Assembly: GCA_025360605.1 (NCBI GenBank)
Contig: JANYBV010000022.1
Span: 78,587-142,586 of the forward strand
Direction: 5' to 3'
From: Alphaproteobacteria bacterium
GTDB taxonomy: Bacteria; Pseudomonadota; Alphaproteobacteria; Rickettsiales; SXRF01
DNA: 64,000 nt
Shown: positions 51,934-59,987 of the stretch, piece after piece
Numbering within the stretch: position 1 is the stretch's first letter
Layout: each line of letters opens with the position of its first letter
Notes under the pieces: model-generated
The model's database searches: none
Told to the model about the DNA's origin: nothing
What the model saw: only the letters and a program-made list of their open reading frames with translations
Made by a program: the position numbers and the translations under genes

Positions 51934-54900
51934 TATGATGCTCCCCATGACTTTCTAGTGGAGGATGGGCCGTATGGGAGGTGAGTTTTTTGCCCACGAG
52001 ATTGCGTAGCGTAACATAAAACACCGGCGTAAGAAAAAGGCCAAAAAATGTAACCCCAAGCATCCCCGAAAATACAGCAATGCCCATAGAATGGCGCATT
52101 TCCGAACCCGCACCAGAAGACATGACCAGCGGAACAACGCCCATGATAAATGCAAACGAGGTCATCAGAATCGGACGCAAACGCATGCGCGCTGCTTCGA
52201 TAGCGGCATGAAGCGGTGACGCACCGCCTAATTCCAGTTCCCGCGCGAATTCCACGATAAGAATCGCATTTTTACAGGCCAGCCCCACCAGAACGATAAG
52301 TCCGATTTGCGTGAAGATATTATTACTCATCGGGTCGGTAGGCAAACCGGCGATAGTAGACCACAGCGTATCATATTGGTGGGTAATCCACACGCCGACC
52401 ATGGCACACAGCATGCACATTGGGACAATGAGAATAACCGCCAGCGGCAGGGTAAGGCTCTCATACTGAGCTGCCAGTACGAGGAATACGAGCAGAACGC
52501 ATAACGGAAACACATACATTGCCGTATCCCCCGCCAAAATCTGCTGATAGGTCAGGTCTGTCCATTCATATGACATGCCTTTTGGAACGGTATCATGGAT
52601 GATCTTTTCCAGCATCGCCTGTGCCTGACCTGTTGAAAAACCAGCGGCAGGGGCGCTGTTGATTTCTGCGGTGCGGTAGGCATTGTAGCGCATAGCTCTT
52701 TCAGGCCCGTAGCTCTGATGCACGGTAAGGATGCTGCCCAAAGGAACCATATCGCCATTGCCATTGCGGACTTTTAGCTTTTCAATATCTTCGGACTTTC
52801 CACGGAAGGGCGCATCCGCTTGCGCGATAACACGGTAGGTGCGGCCGAATTTATTGAAATCGTTGATGTAGAGCGAGCCTAAATATATCTGCATCGTGTC
52901 AAAGACACTGGTGATGGGGATTCCCAGCTGCTTGGCGCGGGTGCGGTTTAAATCAACAAATAGCTGGGGAACGTTGATCTGATATCCCGAAAAGGTCTGG
53001 TGGGGGTCTAGCATCGGGTTTTGGTACGCTTGCCCCAAAATTTTCTTTAAAGTGCCATACAATACTTCGTTGCCGAGATCGGTTCTGTCTTCTAGCTGGA
53101 GTTTGAATCCACCGATAGTGCCAAGCCCCATGACTGCAGGAGGAGGAAACACCGCAACAAACGCATCTTTAATGACACCAAGCTTCATGTTAAGCGACTT
53201 TGCGATTGCCAGGCCGGTAAGTTTTGCGGATTTCCGTTCTTCAAAAGGTTTGAGCGAAGCGAATACAATCCCTGCGTTTGAGCTGTTGGTAAAACCCTGA
53301 ATCGACAACCCCGGAAACGCAACCGCTCCGGCGACACCTTCTTGCTGGAGCATGATATCCGACATATGGCGGATCACATCGTCGGTGCGCTCTAGCGATG
53401 CACCGTCCGGCAATTGTGCAAAGGCTACGAGATACTGTTTATCCTGAGTGGGGATGAAGCCCGTCGGGACAATTTTAAACATCAACAGCGTGATGGCGAT
53501 CAGCACACCGTATACAATCAGGGCACGTTTTTTCTGGCCAAGAACGGAAGTCAGTTTGTTTTGATAGGACTGGGCTAAATTAGCGAAAAATACGTTGAAC
53601 CGTGCGAAGCCGTTATCAATTTTCGAGCGTTTTAATTTAATCGTGATAATGGCGAGGCCGGCAGCCAGCGTAATCAGCAGCGAAAGCTTCAATACCAGCG
53701 ATATGATGACCAAAATCACCAGATATATTTTGACAGAAAAAAGTGCTCCGAAAAATTTATCCATCCAATGAGTGAGGCGGTCCGTATCATTATCATGGGG
53801 CCGAAGCAACAAGGCTGCCAACGCAGGGCTTAAGGTTAAAGAGTTGAACGCGGAGATGATGGTTGAAATGGCGATGGTGAGCGCGAATTGTCGGTAAAAT
53901 TGTCCCGTTAAACCGCTGATAAACGCAACAGGCACGAACACCGCGATCAACGTCAGCGCAATGGCGATAATGGGGCCGCTGACTTCGCGCATAGCCTGAT
54001 AGGTGGCATCAATTGGTGTTAAGCCCGCTTCAATATTGCGTTCCACGTTTTCCACCACAACGATGGCATCATCGACCACAATACCAATGGCCAGAACAAG
54101 GCCAAACAGCGACAGTGCATTGATTGAAAAACCAAGCACATGAAGAAATGCAAACGTGCCAACCACCGACACCGGAACGGCCAGCAGAGGAATAATCGAC
54201 GCACGCCATGTTTGCAAAAACAGGATGACGACCAATACCACAAGCGAGATGGCCTCAAGCAGTGTATGGATGACCGCCTCAATTGACTGGCGCACAAACA
54301 CGGTAGGATCGTATACAATGTTGTAGTCTACGCCTTCAGGAAAATCTTTTTTTAGATCTTCCATCGCTGCGCGGACGCGGTTTGAAATCTCAATAGCGTT
54401 GGAACCAGGGGCCTGAAAGATAGGTATCGCAACGGCAGGTTTGTTATTTAGCAGCGACCGCAGCGAATATTCCGATGCACCTAATTCAATTCTGGCGACA
54501 TCTTTGAGCCGTGTTACAGACCCATCTTTATCGGATTTAATGATGATATTCGCAAAATCTTCTTCAGATTGGAGCCTGCCCATGGCGTTGACGCTGAGCT
54601 GAATCTCAACGCTTTTAGGTGAGGGGGATGAGCCAATAACCCCAGCAGCTACCTGCGCATTCTGTTCACGGATGGCGGTGATGACATCATTGGCAGAAAG
54701 CTGGCGCGAGGCGACTTTTTCAGGGTCCAGCCAGATGCGCATGGCGTAGTCGCCGGAACCAAAAAGCGCTACCTGACCCACGCCCTGTAACCGCGCCAGA
54801 CGGTCTTTGACGTTGAGAACGGCGTAGTTACGCAAATAAAGCATGTCATAACGCTCGTTCGGCGACAGCAAATGCACCACCATGGTAAGATCGGGCGAAC

Positions 54901-55300
54901 TTTTAAGCGTGGTAACGCCAAACTGGCGGACGATGTCCGGCAGTCGTGGCAGCGCCTGATTTACCCTATTTTGAACCAGTTGCTGCGCCTTGTCAGGATC
55001 CGTCCCGATTTTAAACGTGATAGTCAGTGTCATTTTGCCATCGGACGTGCCCTGCGAAAACATGTAGATCATGTCTTCCACGCCGTTAATCTGCTCTTCA
55101 AGAGGTGCTGAAACCGTTTCGGCGATTACTTTTGGGTTTGCACCCGGATATTGCGCTTGCACAACGACCGAAGGTGGAACCACATCGGGATATTCCGAAA
55201 TCGGCAACACCCAGATGGAAATAAACCCCGCTATGAACAGCAGTAAGGAGAGTACTGCTGCAAAAATCGGGCGATCGATAAAGAAACGCGAAATGTTCAT
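51926..55300 (-). CDS. RND multidrug efflux transporter, HAE1 family
   Basis: A 1124-residue inner membrane proton/drug antiporter similar to AcrB/MexB (about 1045 residues). Recognisable parts are the N-terminal helix FIDRPIFAAVLSLLL, porter domain repeats, GIVVDDAIVVVENVERN with the proton-relay Asp410-Asp411, and the RMRLRPILMTS block near the end. Around residues 516-563 an added hydrophobic stretch (SVKIYLVILVIISLVLKLSL and onward) lies between helices 6 and 7, which explains the extra length. It sits between the fusion protein (8 bp) and the outer membrane factor (8-base overlap). Substrates unknown. Confidence 0.96.
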   Translation of the reverse strand: MNISRFFIDRPIFAAVLSLLLFIAGFISIWVLPISEYPDVVPPSVVVQAQYPGANPKVIAETVSAPLEEQINGVEDMIYMFSQGTSDGKMTLTITFKIGTDPDKAQQLVQNRVNQALPRLPDIVRQFGVTTLKSSPDLTMVVHLLSPNERYDMLYLRNYAVLNVKDRLARLQGVGQVALFGSGDYAMRIWLDPEKVASRQLSANDVITAIREQNAQVAAGVIGSSPSPKSVEIQLSVNAMGRLQSEEDFANIIIKSDKDGSVTRLKDVARIELGASEYSLRSLLNNKPAVAIPIFQAPGSNAIEISNRVRAAMEDLKKDFPEGVDYNIVYDPTVFVRQSIEAVIHTLLEAISLVVLVVILFLQTWRASIIPLLAVPVSVVGTFAFLHVLGFSINALSLFGLVLAIGIVVDDAIVVVENVERNIEAGLTPIDATYQAMREVSGPIIAIALTLIAVFVPVAFISGLTGQFYRQFALTIAISTIISAFNSLTLSPALAALLLRPHDNDTDRLTHWMDKFFGALFSVKIYLVILVIISLVLKLSLLITLAAGLAIITIKLKRSKIDNGFARFNVFFANLAQSYQNKLTSVLGQKKRALIVYGVLIAITLLMFKIVPTGFIPTQDKQYLVAFAQLPDGASLERTDDVIRHMSDIMLQQEGVAGAVAFPGLSIQGFTNSSNAGIVFASLKPFEERKSAKLTGLAIAKSLNMKLGVIKDAFVAVFPPPAVMGLGTIGGFKLQLEDRTDLGNEVLYGTLKKILGQAYQNPMLDPHQTFSGYQINVPQLFVDLNRTRAKQLGIPITSVFDTMQIYLGSLYINDFNKFGRTYRVIAQADAPFRGKSEDIEKLKVRNGNGDMVPLGSILTVHQSYGPERAMRYNAYRTAEINSAPAAGFSTGQAQAMLEKIIHDTVPKGMSYEWTDLTYQQILAGDTAMYVFPLCVLLVFLVLAAQYESLTLPLAVILIVPMCMLCAMVGVWITHQYDTLWSTIAGLPTDPMSNNIFTQIGLIVLVGLACKNAILIVEFARELELGGASPLHAAIEAARMRLRPILMTSFAFIMGVVPLVMSSGAGSEMRHSMGIAVFSGMLGVTFFGLFLTPVFYVTLRNLVGKKLTSHTAHPPLESHGEHHNV

Positions 55301-55308
55301 GAATGGTC

Positions 55309-56496
55309 CTATTTTTCAGGCACAGCGTCTGGCTTTGCGGGCGGTTCTTTAGCCTCCATCGGGACGGTCTCCGGCGTTACGGCCTGCCCAGGCATCATGA
55401 TTCTCTGGATGCCACTGACGACAATTTTCTCTCCGGTCTTTAAGCCGCCCGTGATGATTCGAAGACCATCTTCCGAATTTTGCCCCAGTGTAATCTCGCG
55501 ATAATCAACCTTGTTATCTTTATCGACGACATAGACAAACTTTTTATTCTGGTCGGTTCCGATAGCGCGGTCGGTAATGAGTAATGAATCATCTTCCTTG
55601 GCACTGCCGACGCGGATTTTGGCAAGGAGTCCGGGGACCAGCATACCATCGGAGTTATCAAATACGGCGCGCACCCTGATGGTTCCTGAGGAGGTGTTGA
55701 GACGGTTATCGAACGATGCAACATGACCTTTATGGTTGGCTTCTGTCTCACCATTTAATGCCATTAAGACAGGAATGGTGGTTGCTTCATCAATACCTGT
55801 TACACCCGCATGGGCATATTGCAGGAAGGTGGCTTCATCGATTTCAAAATCTGCGTATATCTCGTTATTAGGAACAATGGTTGTAAGCACGGGGGCATTT
55901 TCCAGTTGCACCAGATTGCCGGCGGTAATCTCGGCGCGGCTGGCCCTGCCGGATATAGGGGCTCTGACCGAGGCATATTCGAGCGTAAGTTTAGCCACAT
56001 CAACGGCAGCCTTCGCACTTTTTACATTGGCTTCCGCCACATTATAATCATTTCTGTGCTGGTCATATTCGTGCTGCGGGATGGCCTTTTCTTTGATCAA
56101 CTTTTCAGCACGGCTGATTTCTGCCTTGGTTAACGCCTGTTGTGCTTCAGCGGATCCGAGCAATCCCTCTGTTCGTATCACTTCTGCGGCGAATGGGCGC
56201 GGATCAATGGTAAAAAGCACATCACCTTTATTGACCTGTGCACCGTCTTCAAAATGTACCTTATCGATAATACCGGACACACGCGGCCTGACATCAACTT
56301 GATTAACTGCAACCAGACGGCCTGAAAATTCGTGCCACTGCCGGACTTTCCGGTCGATGACTTCAGCTATGCTAACGGTAGGAGCGCCACCAGCCCAGCC
56401 ACCTTCATGCGGCATGAACTTTGTGTATGCGTAATAAGCCATGCAACCCAATGCTGCCGTTATTACAGCTGTTTTTATTGTTATTCGACGGCGCAT
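55309..56496 (-). CDS. RND efflux periplasmic adaptor (membrane fusion protein)
   Basis: A 395-residue AcrA/MexA-like adaptor linking pump and outer membrane channel. It has an N-terminal signal/anchor (ITIKTAVITAALGCMAYYAY), a lipoyl-like part (VSGIIDKVHFEDGAQVNKGDVLFTI), a helical hairpin (residues about 120-170), the second lipoyl half (LEYASVRAPISGRASRAEITAGN) and beta-barrel plus membrane-proximal domains. AGGAG lies 7 bases before the ATG. It is the first gene of the efflux operon; no regulator gene is adjacent. Confidence 0.95.
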   Translation of the reverse strand: MRRRITIKTAVITAALGCMAYYAYTKFMPHEGGWAGGAPTVSIAEVIDRKVRQWHEFSGRLVAVNQVDVRPRVSGIIDKVHFEDGAQVNKGDVLFTIDPRPFAAEVIRTEGLLGSAEAQQALTKAEISRAEKLIKEKAIPQHEYDQHRNDYNVAEANVKSAKAAVDVAKLTLEYASVRAPISGRASRAEITAGNLVQLENAPVLTTIVPNNEIYADFEIDEATFLQYAHAGVTGIDEATTIPVLMALNGETEANHKGHVASFDNRLNTSSGTIRVRAVFDNSDGMLVPGLLAKIRVGSAKEDDSLLITDRAIGTDQNKKFVYVVDKDNKVDYREITLGQNSEDGLRIITGGLKTGEKIVVSGIQRIMMPGQAVTPETVPMEAKEPPAKPDAVPEK

Positions 56497-56681
56497 TTTT
56501 ATTCTCCTGTCGTATCAGATAAGCATGCTCACAGAGACGAAATGTATATAGATGACGGATGATTTGTCTTTAAGGAAATGAGTTTTAGCGAATATATTTT
56601 TTGATTATGAACCCTATACAAAATGGTTTTGACCAAATATAGTGTCCGCGATTCTTATAATGATTTTTGGGGAAAAATTCT

Positions 56682-57266
56682 ATGAATAAATATAATAAAT
56701 TTATGGCAATAATTGCCACGCTGGTATTTCTTCCAAGTTATTCTTTTGCTAAGGAAGAAAACTACGTCCTTGATCCAAATCACACTAACGTTATCTGGTC
56801 GGCTAATCATTTTGGATTTTCAAATGTGTTAGGAAAATTTACAAAAGTAGAAGGTAAATTAACATTAGACGAGGATAAGCCGGAAAACAGCAAAGTGAAT
56901 GTTGTTGTTACAACCTCAAGCCTTATCACTGGTATTGACAAATTTGATACGCACCTCAAAAGCGATGCTTTTTTGGATGTCGGAAAATTTCCTGTCGCTA
57001 CCTTCCAAAGCAATAAAGTCGAAATTATAGCCGTAGGGAAATCGGCAAAGGTCTATGGAAATCTTACACTCCACGGTGTCACCAAGCCGCTGGTATTAGT
57101 AGTTAACCTCAATAAAATAGGTACAAGTCCGATCTCGAATAAAAAAGTGGCAGGCTTTAGTGCGGCGACGACGATCAAGCGTTCGGAATTTGGAATTAAC
57201 TTCGCGTTACCCGGAGTGGCGGATTTCGTGAATCTCATTATTGAAAGCGAAGCCGAACTCCAATAG
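56682..57266 (+). CDS. YceI family periplasmic protein
   Basis: A 194-residue exported lipocalin-like protein. The signal peptide (residues 1-24, FLPSYSFA end) is followed by YVLDPNHTNVIWSANHFGFSNVLG, VTTSSLITGIDKFDTHLKSDAFLD, and FGINFALPGVADFVNLIIESE. YceI proteins bind isoprenoid lipids such as ubiquinone or polyisoprenoids. ATG at 56682 has GGGGA 9 bases upstream; a TTG at 56667 is less likely. A -10 hexamer TATAAT at 56656-56661 is present, but no good -35 at the correct distance. Confidence 0.93.
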   Translation: MNKYNKFMAIIATLVFLPSYSFAKEENYVLDPNHTNVIWSANHFGFSNVLGKFTKVEGKLTLDEDKPENSKVNVVVTTSSLITGIDKFDTHLKSDAFLDVGKFPVATFQSNKVEIIAVGKSAKVYGNLTLHGVTKPLVLVVNLNKIGTSPISNKKVAGFSAATTIKRSEFGINFALPGVADFVNLIIESEAELQ

Positions 57267-57375
57267 TGTATTTGCAGCGGTAAATAGACAATATTATTTA
57301 AATACAATTGGTAACAAAAGAAGATAATTTGCGTTTATTTACCAATACGTAACCATATCGGGATTATCATTAACA

Positions 57376-57984
57376 ATGATCCCAAAATGGCACTGCTTAC
57401 TTATGTTATTTTTTAAAAAACAATATGTTGTGCTGTTTTGTGTGTGTGCCATAATGGTGCTTTCCCAATCAGTTGTATCCACTGCCCACGCCGATTTAAC
57501 CACCGGAGAGAGTAAGTTTATTTCTGAGCTAAGGGCTTTAGCTGATAAGGGTAGTGCAGAAGCGCAGTATAACCTTGGTAATTCCTATTATGTCGGGGTT
57601 GGGGTGGCCAAAAATTATCCTGAATCCGTGAAGTGGCTTACTAAGGCGGCGGAGCAGGGATTTCCCAAAGCTGAATCGGTGCTTGGCTCGATGCATTATA
57701 ATGGACTTGGCGTTGCTAAAGATATTACTGAAGCATTGAAATGGTGGCGCAAGGCCGCCGAGCATCACAATTCCGATGCGCAGGATCAGCTTGGATTTGC
57801 GTATCTGCTAGGCGATGGCGTTCCTAAAGATAATATAAAAGCCTACATGTGGTTTAATATTGCTGCTTCCCATAATGATAAACATGCGATTAAGGATCGT
57901 GACACCGTGGCCAAATATATGGGCGCGGATCAAATTGCCGAAGCGCAACGGATGCAGGCCGAATGGGTGCAAAGCCATCCTTAG
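57376..57984 (+). CDS. Exported Sel1-like repeat protein (small)
   Basis: A 202-residue protein with an N-terminal hydrophobic signal (QYVVLFCVCAIMVLSQSVVS, residues 16-35) and three Sel1 repeats (AEAQYNLGNSYYVGVG, PKAESVLGSMHYNGLG, SDAQDQLGFAYLLGDG), ending with a helical cap. ATG at 57376 or 57403 could start translation. It is smaller than and not adjacent to the nine-repeat Sel1 protein at 33.2 kb. Scaffold role in the envelope is inferred. Confidence 0.88.
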   Translation: MIPKWHCLLMLFFKKQYVVLFCVCAIMVLSQSVVSTAHADLTTGESKFISELRALADKGSAEAQYNLGNSYYVGVGVAKNYPESVKWLTKAAEQGFPKAESVLGSMHYNGLGVAKDITEALKWWRKAAEHHNSDAQDQLGFAYLLGDGVPKDNIKAYMWFNIAASHNDKHAIKDRDTVAKYMGADQIAEAQRMQAEWVQSHP

Positions 57985-58042
57985 TTAGACTTTGTGGGTA
58001 TATGTATTATGATGCGATACATAATCACTCAAAGGATACCAT

Positions 58043-58993
58043 ATGCACTACAGAAAACTCGGAAGCAGTGATCTTGTTGTTTCAGAAATTGCACTAGGTT
58101 CTTGGCTCACGTTTGGTTCGGGAATAGAAGCCAACGCAGCGGTTGCCTGTGTTCACCGCGCATTTGATCTGGGTATTAATTTTATTGATACCGCCAATGT
58201 CTATGGACGAGGGGCTGCCGAAACTTTTCTGGGGGAAACCTTACAGGGCATACCGCGCTCCAACTACATTCTCGCGACCAAGCTTTTTTTCCCAATGACA
58301 GAAACAGACCGTGGGTTGTCTAAGGCACAAATTGAAAAGCAGCTGGATGCGTCGTTGAAGCGACTCAAAACAGATGTTATTGATTTGTACCAGTGCCATA
58401 GATATGACCCTGAAACCCCCTTGGAAGAAACCATGGAGGCGTTAACGGCTGCGGTTCAGTCGGGGCGTGTACGTGAAATTGGGTTTAGTGAATGGCCGGT
58501 AGACAAAATAAAAGCAGCTCTTGCCATGTCTGGTATGAAGGCGTTTGTATCAAGCCAGCCGCAATATTCTCTGCTATACCGGCAGCCGGAAGCTGAAGTC
58601 ATCCCATTATGCAAGGCGAATGGCATTTCCCAAATTGTGTGGTCGCCTCTGGCTCAGGGTATTCTGACCGGTAAATACCGTGCCGGTTCCCAGCCACCAT
58701 CCGATTCACGGGTGTTGAGCCAGTCTATGGGAGGTTTTATTGATAAAAGGCTTCTTCAGGACAGGGTTTTGAATTCCATCCAGTCGCTTGTCCCCATTGC
58801 TCAGAAACTGGGGCTTACGCTTACACAACTTGCTTTGGCATGGGTATTGAGGGAGCCTTCCGTGGCTTCTGCCATCATTGGCGCGACCAAACCGGAACAA
58901 GTGGAAGAAAATGCTGGAGCTTCAGGGCATAAGCTGCCTGACGAGGTTTTGATGGAGATCGACGGGATCATGGCTCAGGCTATGGCCGCCTGA
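58043..58993 (+). CDS. Aldo/keto reductase
   Basis: A 316-residue NADPH-dependent oxidoreductase of the aldo/keto reductase family, closest in pattern to the YghZ/potassium-channel-beta-like group. The catalytic tetrad is visible: Asp in FIDTANVYGRG with Tyr, Lys in ILATKLFFP, and His in LYQCHRYDPETPLEE. The cofactor segment IGATKPEQVEENAGA lies near the C-terminus. AAAGGA lies 7 bases before the ATG. Substrate unknown; monocistronic. Confidence 0.94.
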   Translation: MHYRKLGSSDLVVSEIALGSWLTFGSGIEANAAVACVHRAFDLGINFIDTANVYGRGAAETFLGETLQGIPRSNYILATKLFFPMTETDRGLSKAQIEKQLDASLKRLKTDVIDLYQCHRYDPETPLEETMEALTAAVQSGRVREIGFSEWPVDKIKAALAMSGMKAFVSSQPQYSLLYRQPEAEVIPLCKANGISQIVWSPLAQGILTGKYRAGSQPPSDSRVLSQSMGGFIDKRLLQDRVLNSIQSLVPIAQKLGLTLTQLALAWVLREPSVASAIIGATKPEQVEENAGASGHKLPDEVLMEIDGIMAQAMAA

Positions 58994-59086
58994 CATCGCA
59001 GGGCGTCTTATTATAGTTCAGGCGTTATGCCCCGAGGGTAACTCCCCCGAGAGTCCTGCGCTGCTTATTTCCTTTAAAATAACGCC

Positions 59087-59124
59087 AAAAAATAAGCCGC
59101 CCTGCTTTATGCAGGACGGCTTAT
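59087..59124 (-). terminator. Rho-independent terminator of the VPLPA-CTERM gene
   Basis: A 14-bp stem (59092-59105 with 59111-59124, one G-U pair in one orientation) and a 5-base loop are followed on the minus strand by U residues from 59091 down. It lies 25 bp after the stop of the VPLPA-CTERM gene. Confidence 0.85.
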
Positions 59125-59148
59125 AATAACTTACAATGAATCGCTTAA

Positions 59149-59827
59149 TTAAGCAGCGAAAGCTTTACGCTGTTGGCTCATGCGAGCGAAACCAAACAGA
59201 CCTGCTACAGCCAATACCATCATTGGGAAAGAAGCTGGGAGAGGGATGTTTGAAACGTTATAGGTGATGTAGCCAGTTGCCTGTGGGTTCTGGAGGAGCA
59301 GCGCGATCAGCGTGGTGCTGAAGTGCTGGTAACCAAGAACGTTGGTCAAAGTGCTTCCGGTGTAGTTAGCAATCTGGGTGTGGCCAGTAGCCGTACCAGC
59401 GCCTTGTGTGTAATTTGCGGTAGCAAATACCTGAGAAACGCCAGCAACACCATTGATATAGCCAGACTGAACAGGAGCGAAACCAGAGGTATTGTTAGAA
59501 AAACCATTATAGTGGTTACCACCGAGCATATAGTTATAGTCGGAAGTGCTGGTCGTTGCGCCAGCAAGGATGCCGCTGGTGAGGTGGTAGGTGAAGTTGA
59601 TTACGCTGTTACGTGGGATGTAACCTGAATCAACGCTCTGAGCCACTTCGTTTGGTGGGATCGAGAACAAACCCTGATAGATGATCAGTGATGGTTCCGA
59701 ATGAACCAACGCTCAGGAAGCCCATGCTAACGTTAGATCCGGTGAAGTTTGGACCTGCGTTAGCAGCTGATGCGCCGATCATGCCGATGAGGGCAACTGC
59801 GGTAAATAATGCGGAGCGAATTTTCAT
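59149..59827 (-). pseudogene. VPLPA-CTERM sorted protein with a frameshift
   Basis: Two overlapping minus-strand frames belong to one gene. The first (59827-59630) encodes a signal peptide (ALFTAVALIGMIGASAANA) and the start of a mature protein, then runs out of frame. The second (59717-59149, entered by moving one base forward) encodes the rest and ends with the sorting signal NIPLPAS, a hydrophobic helix (FPMMVLAVAGLFGFARM) and a basic tail (SQQRKAFAA). This is the VPLPA variant of PEP-CTERM, matching the exosortase encoded nearby. The shift lies within 59630-59715, probably near 59675-59690. No slippery run is present, so a mutation or sequencing error is more likely than programmed shifting. 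A strong terminator follows. Confidence 0.8.
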
Positions 59828-59987
59828 TGTAGTTTTCCTTAAAAATGAAATTTACTTAATATTAATGAATTAATCACGAACTTAAATACATCATGGAACA
59901 GTAAATACAACTACTTTCTTTTGAAAAGATTGTTTTTTTTTAATCCCACCAAAGGAACGTGTTTAATGTACTGATAAATAATTATAA

